DNA from: Schizochytrium sp. TIO01
Taxonomy: Eukaryota > Sar > Bigyra > Thraustochytrida > Thraustochytriidae
Assembly: GCA_004764695.1 (NCBI GenBank)
Contig: SMSO01000034.1
Coordinates: forward strand, 1,009,501 to 1,073,500
Reading direction: 5' to 3'
DNA: 64,000 nt
The translations under genes and the position numbers were made by a program. The notes below the pieces were generated by a model, which was given only the letters and a program-made list of their open reading frames with translations, made no database searches and had not been told where the DNA came from. Every line of letters begins with the position of its first letter. Within the stretch, counting starts at the first letter, position 1. Of this stretch, positions 22,766 to 31,686 are shown piece by piece.

Positions 22766-23974
22766 TCAAAGATGGGCTGAGAAAAAAAGAAGAGCAGCTA
22801 CAGCAAGGCCTAATGAGCCTTCGCCAAGCTTTGATGCCGGACTCGGGGCGTTATCACTTGTGCTTTCTGCGATGGAAGCACTAGGTGATGATGTTGATGA
22901 GTTAGACTCGGTATATGAAGAGTCAGTATATTCATCAGAATCTGCGTCAGAATCTGAGCTAGAGTCAGAATCAGAGTCAGAGGACATTGTGGTGCTATTG
23001 TAGAATGTAAGGAAGCTTGATGTACCAGCCACTGAGGCGACATTGGTCTTAATCCAATCAACATAAGTTGAGACACGAGTGTATACATCAGGGTATGCAG
23101 CAGTGTCAGCACATTCAACACCCCATGAAACAAGACCAATCACAATTTCATAATCTCCGCGAGTTACAATTAGTGGACCACCAGAGTCGCCACTGCAAGC
23201 TCCCTTGTCGTCCGCCATGGCACAAACCTCTACGTCGAGATCAGTAGGAACACCAACCTTTGCAAAGTCGGATTTGCATGTAGCATTTGAAAGGAGGCTA
23301 AGAGTGACCTCCCTAAGGGAATAATCATCACTCTGGGTAGCATAAGAGGTGAGCCCATATCCGGTTACAGTGACATTTTCGCCAACCACAAGGTCAATCT
23401 CTGGAGTAGCAAGGACTGCAGGTGTTGGTCCAGAAAAGCTTGACGACTTAAAGGTAATAATGCCAATGTCATTCGTGATCGTTGAGGAATCATAATCGGC
23501 ATTAACAACTTTGCTTGAGTAAGACTTGAGGTAGTAGTATCCGCTGTTCGCCCGCTCAAGATTGTCAAGGTTAAAGTATGCAATTGCAGTATCAAATGTA
23601 TCAACCAAACAGTGCGCAGCTGTAACAATAAAATGGTAGTTTCCAGAGCTGCCAACATAGTTGCCGCCACAGAGAGTGGCGGAGGATGAACTTTGATTGT
23701 ACATCAGCAACGCGACCATCCACTCGCGGTCAGTAGCATCTACTGTAACACCACCAATGATTCTTGTGGAAATGGACACTGAGCGGACGGTTGAGACTAA
23801 CTCATCAGCGCTTGCTGTCTCATTAATTTGAACTACAATCGGAGTAGCGTACACAGTGATATTATCACCCGTTGTGAAGGTTGCCTCCATCGAAGCTGTG
23901 CTCAACTGCACCGCGTTGGCGATGACCAGGAGAACCGCTGACAGCGCTGCAAGAGCGGCACGTGAGAGCTGCAT
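22766..23974 (-). CDS. P7: secreted S1-family serine protease with Ser-Asp repeat stalk
   Basis: Chymotrypsin-fold protease, 402 aa, ATG start. Signal peptide about 1-27; propeptide with VYATPIVVQIN; activation R71|IIGG. Triad His121, Asp169, Ser264; pocket Gly189/Ala190 (KGACSGDSGG) and Asp296 at 226. The SSFLTFYN box (319-326) leads into an acidic stalk of Ser-Asp repeats (about 331-349) and Ser/Thr-rich sequence, then APSPAS (377-382) and a hydrophobic C-terminus. The SD-repeat stalk is unique in the array. Such acidic repeats can extend a domain from a surface and bind Ca2+ in other proteins; here that is only a possibility. A GGGTTTG heptamer lies about 110 bp upstream. Confidence 0.94.
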   Translation of the reverse strand: MQLSRAALAALSAVLLVIANAVQLSTASMEATFTTGDNITVYATPIVVQINETASADELVSTVRSVSISTRIIGGVTVDATDREWMVALLMYNQSSSSATLCGGNYVGSSGNYHFIVTAAHCLVDTFDTAIAYFNLDNLERANSGYYYLKSYSSKVVNADYDSSTITNDIGIITFKSSSFSGPTPAVLATPEIDLVVGENVTVTGYGLTSYATQSDDYSLREVTLSLLSNATCKSDFAKVGVPTDLDVEVCAMADDKGACSGDSGGPLIVTRGDYEIVIGLVSWGVECADTAAYPDVYTRVSTYVDWIKTNVASVAGTSSFLTFYNSTTMSSDSDSDSSSDSDADSDEYTDSSYTESNSSTSSPSASIAESTSDNAPSPASKLGEGSLGLAVAALLFFSAHL

Positions 23975-26973
23975 GTTGGTTACTACTTTCTACTGCAAGC
24001 AGAACAAACCTCTCTATTGACGAGGTCGAGTTTCCCCGCCTTCAGGCCCTGCCGAAGAGGTGCTCGTCAGCCTCCAAGTTTGGGGTTTGCCTGCTGCTCC
24101 GTCACCCTCGCTGGAGCTTGGGTTATGTCTTCGCAGCTTGTACGTGCTAGTACTAGGTACTACCATGCTTTGTTTCTGAGTTTCTAAAACGCGTGACTTT
24201 TTGTTTTTTTTCAAAGAATAACATTTAAAGGCCCTATAGTATGGAAGCGAGTGTTTTAAAAGCATCTAAGCATCCTGTTACCGCTTACTGTACTACCAAC
24301 CAAAAGACCAAACAAGTAAATAAAGGAGGCTGCATTAACACTAGCTGGACTCTCTTCATTCGCCACTTCGGTGCAACAACATCTCTTCGCTGTACTTTTA
24401 CTCTATAGAAGAGTGTCTAAAGCACCTCGAGAGGGAATGAAGGAGCAGCCAAAGCCTACACGTTGGTCTTGATCCTTCTCCACTCGTAGTTTGACGGAAA
24501 GAGGAAAAAGTGCCATCGAGCGAAAAGACATACAAACATACATATATACATACGCCTATTTAGACCGGTCTCAAGCACCTCAAAGTTGGCTTGTTTCTTC
24601 TCGCTTTGGTTCGATACGATGGTGTGATTGCAGAAACTGAAGCAGAAGAAACCAGGGCGGAGTAGCGAAGTTGGCCCGATTCGGCTTAGGAGAACGATTC
24701 TAAAGTGGCATCATAGTTTCTCGAGAAAGTTTTCTTCGTGAAAACGCGCGGCGACGAATCTGCAACAAAAAAATAAAATAAACAGAAACATATTTGCATC
24801 TTCACTTTTTTTAAATTAAAATTTAAAAATTTAAAGAAAATATCTCATTAAAAATGTTTTTTCTTTCAGCCAAAACTCAGCCCGAAGTAAAGCTGTAAAC
24901 GGCTAGGTAGGAAATTGCAAAGCAAATAACTACCGCGTATGCCACCTTTGCAGTTTGCCATCCACTGCTGCCTGCGCTTTTGCTAGCCTTGCATGGTTTG
25001 CGAGGCTGAAGGGCCAACAAATGCGTACATAGTTGTTGTCACTTCCTACCTTCGCTATTACATAACGCTTAGCCTTTTTCTTTTCTTTTTCTTTTCTCCT
25101 CTTTTCTCTTTATCTCTATAAGTTGTAAAACAGCAGAAGAAAGTTTATTTACCTCCGCAAAGAAGAAAGATATCACTCACAAACACGAAAAGCTTTTGTT
25201 CACCAGCGTTAATAAGAGGGTGCAAAAAGGCGACCGATCGATCGATTTTACCAATCGATCGGTCAACCTATCGCACGAACTCCGCGGGAACCTTGTCTTC
25301 GCGACGCCTTCTGCTCTGCAGTATTCGCCAACACTGAACAAGAAGAAGTCAGTCGGTCAGCCAGTAAGTTACTGAGTAAGCTTCGCATTGATTGCCATTC
25401 TCAAGTTCTCTCGGGCACGCCGCTCCTACCGTGCGCCCGGCGCTAGCAAACACCTACCAGCGCATAGGGACGCCTCGCGGGTTTCCCGCTGTTTCCACTT
25501 AGAAGTTGGACTTCGAAGACGCACTTAAGGGCCTTCTGAACAAAGCGAAGAGGTGTTGGAGACGTCGATGAAAGAATACCCACGCAGCGAATGCCTCGCC
25601 AGCCAAGCTCTGCGCGGAACCTGCTTGGGCGAAGAAGCATCTTGAAGAAGCCTCCATGGGCCTTTTCGGCTTCTGGCCTTCTTCTGTCTCTTGGCTTGTA
25701 CAATGTGATTCAGGTTGGCAACTGAATGAAGACTCGCTGAACCGGCGCTAAGCCGATGTGGAAACACGGAGGTGCCGGATAAATGAATGCATATTGATGT
25801 TGGATAGATGGTACGTTCGCACTTCGAGAGAGAGTGTGGATAGCGACGTTGAAACTTTGGAGGCCGAGTGCAAAGTCGATATAGTCAGGGGTCGCTGCAC
25901 AGAGCAGGGCGATCGGCCTCAAGGCAATTGACGATAACGCCGGGGTTGAGGGCACAGAGCTGGGTTCGAGGTGGATGAGGTTTCTATGAATATTTCTTTC
26001 CATCTGTACCACGAGCTTGATACCGCTACCTGCTGGGAGGCAATAATACTACTTTAAGACTTGTAGTGGATGCTCTCTTGGTAGATAGTTCACTTCTTGA
26101 TCAACTGGGATATGGTGCGGTGCCAGGGAAGTCACTGCGACAAGTCGAGCTTGGAGCCAGATGCTGAGAGGAAACCTTGATGGAGATATCGTGCTTCGAC
26201 TACTTAACTGGTATGGGTTCCGAAGTGGATGTTCCTCGCTAGAGGAAGGCAATGATCGGCCTCTGGAGGAACAATTCTTCTTATAGACGCCAAGAAATCA
26301 TCTGCACGATCCGCACATAATAGTGGAACAATTTCAGGCTGCATTTTAGTCTGCAATCATTGAGAGTGCATGCCCTCTCGAAAACTTATATTCCTAGTAT
26401 CTCTGATGTCACTAAATGGGTTGCGTAATTGCGCATTTTGCTAGAAAGTACCTTCTCAAGATTTTGTTGCTCCATATCAAACTTCTTCTCAAGCCAAGGG
26501 AGTAAGATGCCACAGCACCGGTAGAGTCTTACCAATTTTTGTTTAAGCACAAATGATCGAACTCCTTTTCATTGGAAGTAGCCAAGTGGCGCGGGTTGAA
26601 TGCGAAAAGTGACCTAATTCCTATTGCCTACCGAGGGATGACTTTTCAAGGAAATTGATGGAATGATCACGAGATTTCATACATATCAGCATCAAGAAAA
26701 TAGTTTCATAAGGCAACCCTGTCTAGGACTTAGTTATATGTTGATACACGCCAACTCTTCCCAGCCAAATCAACTCTTGGATGGTGTTAGTAGTATTAGG
26801 CTCTTATTCTGTGACGGCCGTTTTTATTAACCTATCTCTAGAAATACATACGTATTGAAGATACTCCCTGTACGAAGATTATGAAGAAAGTTTACCTTCT
26901 CCGATGCATACGAAAAACAGGATTCCACAGATAGAATAGTTGTATTGGACGATATCTTCATTTTTAAAAAAGC
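23975..26973. other. Intergenic region P7-P8
   Basis: 3.0 kb. The P7 promoter carries GGGTTTG at 24083-24089. An 11-bp perfect inverted repeat lies at 25232-25264. A GC-richer patch (about 25.2-26.3 kb) has overlapping minus-strand open frames that lack convincing starts or domains. It may hold exons of an unrecognised gene, but I cannot support one. Confidence 0.5.
25232..25264. repeat. Perfect 11-bp inverted repeat (GACCGATCGAT stem)
   Basis: Arms 25232-25242 and 25254-25264 are exact reverse complements (GACCGATCGAT/ATCGATCGGTC) separated by 11 nt. It could form a hairpin. Function unknown. Confidence 0.7.
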
Positions 26974-28590
26974 TTACATTAGAATTAGCTTGAGGATAGA
27001 GATGGCCAGAAGAATTAAATTTGACTCTGATTTACGATTCGCCGAGTTTCGGGCGAATGGAAAATCTAATACCAGAGGGCTTTGCGTCGGTGTTGAGGTA
27101 GGTGCAACTGTAGGAGACGCATGCCCAATTGGAGCATCTGTAATTGATGTTATCGATGGTGCATTTGATGCCTCAGTAACCACATTTGGGGTTTCTGTTG
27201 AAGTCAGTGGCAGTGGCGATGTTGTTGGCACATCAAGGTAAGCTGTTGGCGCAGAGGTTGGTGCTATTGGCGCAGTTGTTGGTGCTATTGGAGCAGTTGT
27301 TGGTGCTATTGGAGCAGTTGTTGGTGCGATCGGCGCAGTCGTTGGTGCTATTGGAGCAGTTGTTGGTGCGATCGGCGCAGTTGTTGGTGCTATTGGAGCA
27401 GTTGTTGGTGCGATCGGCGCAGTTGTTGGTGCTATTGGAGCAGTTGTTGGTGCGATCGGCGCAGTTGTTGGTGCTATTGGAGCAGTTGTTGGTGCAATCG
27501 GCGCAATTGTTGGTGCTATTGGAGCAGATGTCGGCATAGTTGGAGCAGATGTTGGCTCAGTTGGAGCAGACGTTGGCTCAGTTGGAGCAGATGTTGGCTC
27601 AGTTGGAGCAGACGTTGGCTCAGTTGGAGCAGACGTTGGAGCAGCTGTTGGAGTTTGATAGAAAAGCAAGAAGTCAGATGTTGTGCCTGTCAAAGAGGCT
27701 ACGGTTGTCTTGATCCACTCTGTATATGCTGATATACGGGTGTGAACGTAAGGGTAGTTAGCTGTATCAGCGCACTCGATGCTCCAGGATACAATCCCCA
27801 CTACAAACTCTTCACTATCGCGTGAGACAATCAAAGGTCCACCACTATCCTCGAGGCAAGCGCCCTCTCCATTTGTATAGGTACAAACCTGTAAGTCTAA
27901 GTTTGTACTCACACCAGCTGAATCAAATGTCGAGGTACAGCTAGAATTTGACATAATGCTGGTCTCTAGTTCGCGTAACACTCCATCTGAACTTTGATTA
28001 GCATATGATGTAAACCCGTATCCAGTAACCGTAACAGTCTCATTCTCCACTAGGTTAAGTTCCGGAGTTGCAAGAGCAGCGGGAGTAGGACCCGAAAACG
28101 ACGAATGAAAGAATGTCAGGATGCCGATATCGTTTGTGTGAGAAGTAGCATTGTAGTCAGGGTGGTAGACTTTGGATCCATATTGATTAAGCATATAGTA
28201 GCCACTGGACACAGATTCCATAGAATTAGTGTAAAAAAAGGCGCCGGCAATACTAAAGGAGCTAACAAGACACTGTGCCGCTGTAAGCATATAGTGCCAA
28301 TTATTGTAGCTACCAATATATACTCCGCCGCATATATAGTTACTTGAGGAACTATAATCAATGAATGTGATGCCAACCATCCATTGGCGATTTGACACAT
28401 CAACCGTGTAACCTCCAACGATGCGCGTAGAAGCTACTGTCTCATTCGAAGCATTACTTTGAAGAGTTTCAGGGAAATCTGATGATGAGTTCAAAGAATG
28501 AAGTTTATCTCCACGCTGGGTGTTAGTTCCTGATAGCTCCGTAACAATACTTGCAAAGGACAGACACAGCAAAACCATAAAGAAACGCAT
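26974..28590 (-). CDS. P8: catalytically dead S1-family protease homologue with long PT-repeat stalk
   Basis: Secreted pseudoprotease, 538 aa from the ATG at 28590. The frame opens at a TTG at 28614, but the ATG begins a clean signal peptide, MRFFMVLLCLSFASIV. Activation site R56|IVGG is kept, as are Asp154 (NDIG) and Ser249. The catalytic His is Gln106 (TAAQC) and oxyanion-hole Gly193 is Glu247 (CLEDSGG), so normal hydrolysis should be lost. Position 216 is Ser, 226 is Tyr, and Tyr228 is His. The fold Cys residues remain and the frame is open for over 1.6 kb, arguing against simple decay. The SDFLLFYQ box (305-312) is followed by about 140 residues of heptads of the PTSAPTE and PTTAPIA types, then a Ser/Thr/Pro linker and hydrophobic end. 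Closest by eye to P9 (LDLQVCTY). A decoy, inhibitor or binding role is inferred. Confidence 0.93.
   Translation of the reverse strand: MRFFMVLLCLSFASIVTELSGTNTQRGDKLHSLNSSSDFPETLQSNASNETVASTRIVGGYTVDVSNRQWMVGITFIDYSSSSNYICGGVYIGSYNNWHYMLTAAQCLVSSFSIAGAFFYTNSMESVSSGYYMLNQYGSKVYHPDYNATSHTNDIGILTFFHSSFSGPTPAALATPELNLVENETVTVTGYGFTSYANQSSDGVLRELETSIMSNSSCTSTFDSAGVSTNLDLQVCTYTNGEGACLEDSGGPLIVSRDSEEFVVGIVSWSIECADTANYPYVHTRISAYTEWIKTTVASLTGTTSDFLLFYQTPTAAPTSAPTEPTSAPTEPTSAPTEPTSAPTEPTSAPTMPTSAPIAPTIAPIAPTTAPIAPTTAPIAPTTAPIAPTTAPIAPTTAPIAPTTAPIAPTTAPIAPTTAPIAPTTAPIAPTTAPIAPTTAPIAPTSAPTAYLDVPTTSPLPLTSTETPNVVTEASNAPSITSITDAPIGHASPTVAPTSTPTQSPLVLDFPFARNSANRKSESNLILLAISILKLILM
27220..27636. repeat. 21-bp coding minisatellite with 42-bp higher-order unit
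   Basis: Tandem 21-bp units within P8, each coding one heptad. One block codes PTSAPTE-type heptads (about 27535-27636). The other codes APIAPTT-type heptads in which two sequence variants, containing GCTATTGGAGCAG or GCGATCGGCGCAG, alternate to give a 42-bp higher-order period. The alternation suggests recent expansion by unequal exchange of 42-bp pairs. Confidence 0.92.
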
Positions 28591-30267
28591 GGCACCCGCG
28601 TTTTGATGTGGCAACTCGATGATATCAAAAATCTAAGCCTATCAAGCCAGAATAGATTGGGTTTTGTTTGATCAAAAGACACGTTTAATTTTCCATTATA
28701 CAACAAACCCTCAAGTGTGTAGGATGTAAACGAGAGATTTTTCTTTTTTCTTTTTTCTTTTCTTTTAAACTAAAAGGCCCAACTTAATTCTAGTTCATTG
28801 ATCATTTGACACGAAGGAAACGGCGGCCCCACTCTCAGAAGACATAAAAGTCCCATTTACCCTTGCTAGTGGACAAAACCTTAGAGACACGCACGGAGAG
28901 AATACACCCTGCGAGGTATCTTTGGGAAGTTTGGGCAAAATTTGATAAGATACCAAAGACAGATCGAATGAGGGATGGAAGTTAACGAGCTTCTTGTTTT
29001 CAACGCTAGGCACATATTGAACTAAACTGAATAATAATAGCAATAGAATGAGCTCAATCCAATTTTGCCGTGGAGGCAAGTTCTAACCTTTGACATTTCT
29101 TGTTATTCCGAATTAAAAGGACCTATAGGAGTAGTCTCCAACTAGTGTTTTTTTTTGGCATTGAAATGCCAACAATCATACATTTTTGGCTCTTGATTCG
29201 CCATAACCACTCCATTTGAGGAAGCACACACCTTGTCTAGCTAGAGAGAAAAAAAAAAATACAGATGCAATTCGAAGCCGTAAATGTCCTCGGACCAGTC
29301 AAATTTCTACAAAGTTCCCAAGTATTTGCTCTGCTTAGTCATGGCGTTAAGGAATGTACAAAGATCCGCATACACAGGTTACTCAAATTAAGCGTCCAAG
29401 TGTATTTTTCTTTGCTTAGAGCTTGTCTGCGCAATCAGGCCAACTTCTAATAAAGTCTTATCCTACTTTGTGTTTGGTTTGTAGGTACTTATCAATAACT
29501 GGAATGATGATGCAACCCGGTGAACTTGAGAATTGGGTAGCGGAGTTGATACTTACCAAAACTCAAGCGACACTGAGGTCGCAAATAAAAGTTCTGCTTC
29601 TTTTTTCAGTCTCTCTCATTTGTGGTTCGCTCCACTTCGGTGAGCCCAATTTCTACTGAATAAGGCATCCAATTAGTGTTCGTTGCACCATGGTGTGAGT
29701 ATGCAACAATTATGAACCGCTTTGTAATTGGTCCCTGGTAATACGCTTTTACAAAAAAGAATCGCATTTAAACGTTTAAGAAACAAAAGTTAAATCGAGG
29801 CTCTCATCTCACCTTGTACCTTTGTGTTACGTCAGGGAATTCCGGAACAGTACTTGACATGCTCCAACTCTCTATTAAGGATTCCAACCTCTGCTTAAAG
29901 GTAGAAAATATAGTTATCGGGTCCCAGGTATAAGTTCTATGAATACTTGGGGCCGGCAAGATGTTTCTCCTTAAGGCAATTAATTTCATCGCAATGAAGC
30001 TTTTGTTGCACTGGAACAACCGATTTGGCCACTTCCAAAGAGAACGTTTGCTGCTATCCTTTTCAGCAAGCGTTCAGCAAGCAAACACTAGAAACACAAA
30101 CAAATGTTGAATGAGATCGACCATTGGAGAAAAGTAATCATTTTGAGAAACTGTTAGGATTATGCGTCTTTAACGCGTGAACTAAATAGATCGCTGTAGT
30201 GACGAAGAACACAGTTGATTATATCCTTTTCTGCTGTTCGTCAACCATGCGATATTACAAGGATGCA
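28591..30267. other. Intergenic region P8-P9
   Basis: 1.7 kb. The P8 promoter side carries GGGTTTTG at 28659-28666. No gene supported; short frames near 28.8-29.1 kb and 29.3-29.7 kb are featureless. Confidence 0.5.
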
Positions 30268-31686
30268 TTAATCCAAATTTATCATCACAAGGGCCACAAA
30301 CATACCGGTTGCGAAGGTGAATGCTGATATACGACTTGCAGGGCTGGGAGTGAACGGGAACGGGAATTCTACAGGAGGAAGAGTAGGGTTTTCCGTCGGA
30401 GCAATCGTAATGACTTCAATAGAAGTTGGTGCAGTCGTGGATACTGTAGGTGAAGCAGAACTAGGTGTCGTGGGCGAGTCTGTAATTGTTGTAGGCGAAA
30501 TCGTGGTGGGCGTGGGTGAAGTAGTAAACTCCGTCGGTGAAGCAGTAGGCGAAGTCGGTGATACAGTAGGCGAAGCAGTAGAAGCAACTGGAGAAGTAGT
30601 CGGGGCTGTCGGAGAAGCAGTATTGGCAACTGGAGCAGTAGTGGGGCTTGTCGGCGAAGTAGTAGGGGCTGTCGGTGGAATTGTCGGTGTAGTTGGGGAT
30701 GCCGTAGGTGTAGATGAGTCATAGAATTTAAGAAAGCTCGAGCTTCCTGTTGCAGCCGCAACGTTGCTCTTAATCCAGCTCTCATAAGTCGAAACGCGTG
30801 TGTATACGTCAGGGTAACTGGCTGTGTCAGCACACTCTATACCCCAAGATACTATTCCCATTACAATCTCCTCGCCAGCTCGAGTTGCAACCAACGGACC
30901 ACCTGAGTCACCGCTGCAAGAACCCTTCTTGTAGTTGTAAGTACAGACTTGCAAATCTAAATCAGTTGGAATGCCAACTGTATTAAACTGAGTAGCACAG
31001 CTAGAATCCGATATTAGGTTCACTTTGACTTCGCGAAGTAACCCATCCATACTTTGCGTAGCATAAGAGGTAATTCCATAGCCAGTAACCGTGAGAGTCT
31101 CACCAACAACCAGATTTAGATCAGAAGACGCCAGTATCGGAGTGCTGGGTCCGGAGAAGGTTGTATCATAAAATGTCAAGATACCAATATCGTTTTGGAT
31201 TGTTGAAGGGTCATAGCTTGCATGGTATCTTTTGGATGTGTATTGACTCAAATAGTACTCATCGCTCTTTATAGTTTCTGCATAGGCTGAATCGAAATTG
31301 AAAAAGGCCGCTGCATATGTGAAATCACCCACAATGCAGTGAGCAGCAGTAAGGATGGCATGATAATTATTGTTACTCCCAATGTAGCTGCCTCCACAAA
31401 TTGTTGCATAGCCTGTTGTTTGATCAACGAAGAGGATACCAACCATCCATTCCCGATTCGTTGCATCAACGGTATACCCGCCAATAATGCGTGAAGAAGC
31501 AAACTCTTTTCGTGCAAGAGGAAGAATCTTGTCGACGGTGCTATTCGGTTCAATTGCGAACGAAACTGGAGAAGCATAAACTGCGTCGCCCTCCCGTGTT
31601 TGGAAAGTTGGCATTAGTTTCGCATGAACAATCGAAATCATGGCCACAGCAAAAATGCACAAGGTTGTAGACCTTAACAGCCACAT
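30268..31686 (-). CDS. P9: secreted S1-family serine protease with Ser/Thr/Pro stalk
   Basis: Chymotrypsin-fold protease, 472 aa, ATG start, intronless. Signal peptide about 1-22 (ending VHA); propeptide with VYASPVSFAIE; activation R66|IIGG. Triad His116, Asp166, Ser261; pocket Gly189 (KGSCSGDSGG) and Asp293 at 226. The SSFLKFYD box (316-323) is followed by a ~115-residue stalk of irregular TSPT/ASPT/APT repeats, then TPSPAS (446-451) and a hydrophobic tail. It is the active counterpart of P8: they share YTVD at the mature N-terminus, LDLQVCTY before the active serine and a PT stalk. Surface anchoring is inferred. Confidence 0.94.
   Translation of the reverse strand: MWLLRSTTLCIFAVAMISIVHAKLMPTFQTREGDAVYASPVSFAIEPNSTVDKILPLARKEFASSRIIGGYTVDATNREWMVGILFVDQTTGYATICGGSYIGSNNNYHAILTAAHCIVGDFTYAAAFFNFDSAYAETIKSDEYYLSQYTSKRYHASYDPSTIQNDIGILTFYDTTFSGPSTPILASSDLNLVVGETLTVTGYGITSYATQSMDGLLREVKVNLISDSSCATQFNTVGIPTDLDLQVCTYNYKKGSCSGDSGGPLVATRAGEEIVMGIVSWGIECADTASYPDVYTRVSTYESWIKSNVAAATGSSSFLKFYDSSTPTASPTTPTIPPTAPTTSPTSPTTAPVANTASPTAPTTSPVASTASPTVSPTSPTASPTEFTTSPTPTTISPTTITDSPTTPSSASPTVSTTAPTSIEVITIAPTENPTLPPVEFPFPFTPSPASRISAFTFATGMFVALVMINLD

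Noticed and set aside
25443-26252. Chain of minus-strand open frames in a GC-rich patch
   Set aside because: They overlap in different frames, with no ATG-initiated frame of good length and no domain. A spliced gene cannot be excluded without RNA data.
30317-30724. Long plus-strand Val/Gly-rich open frame opposite the P9 stalk
   Set aside because: It is the complement of the repetitive PT-rich coding sequence; repeat composition keeps the antisense frame open. The same applies to 27186-27539 opposite P8.
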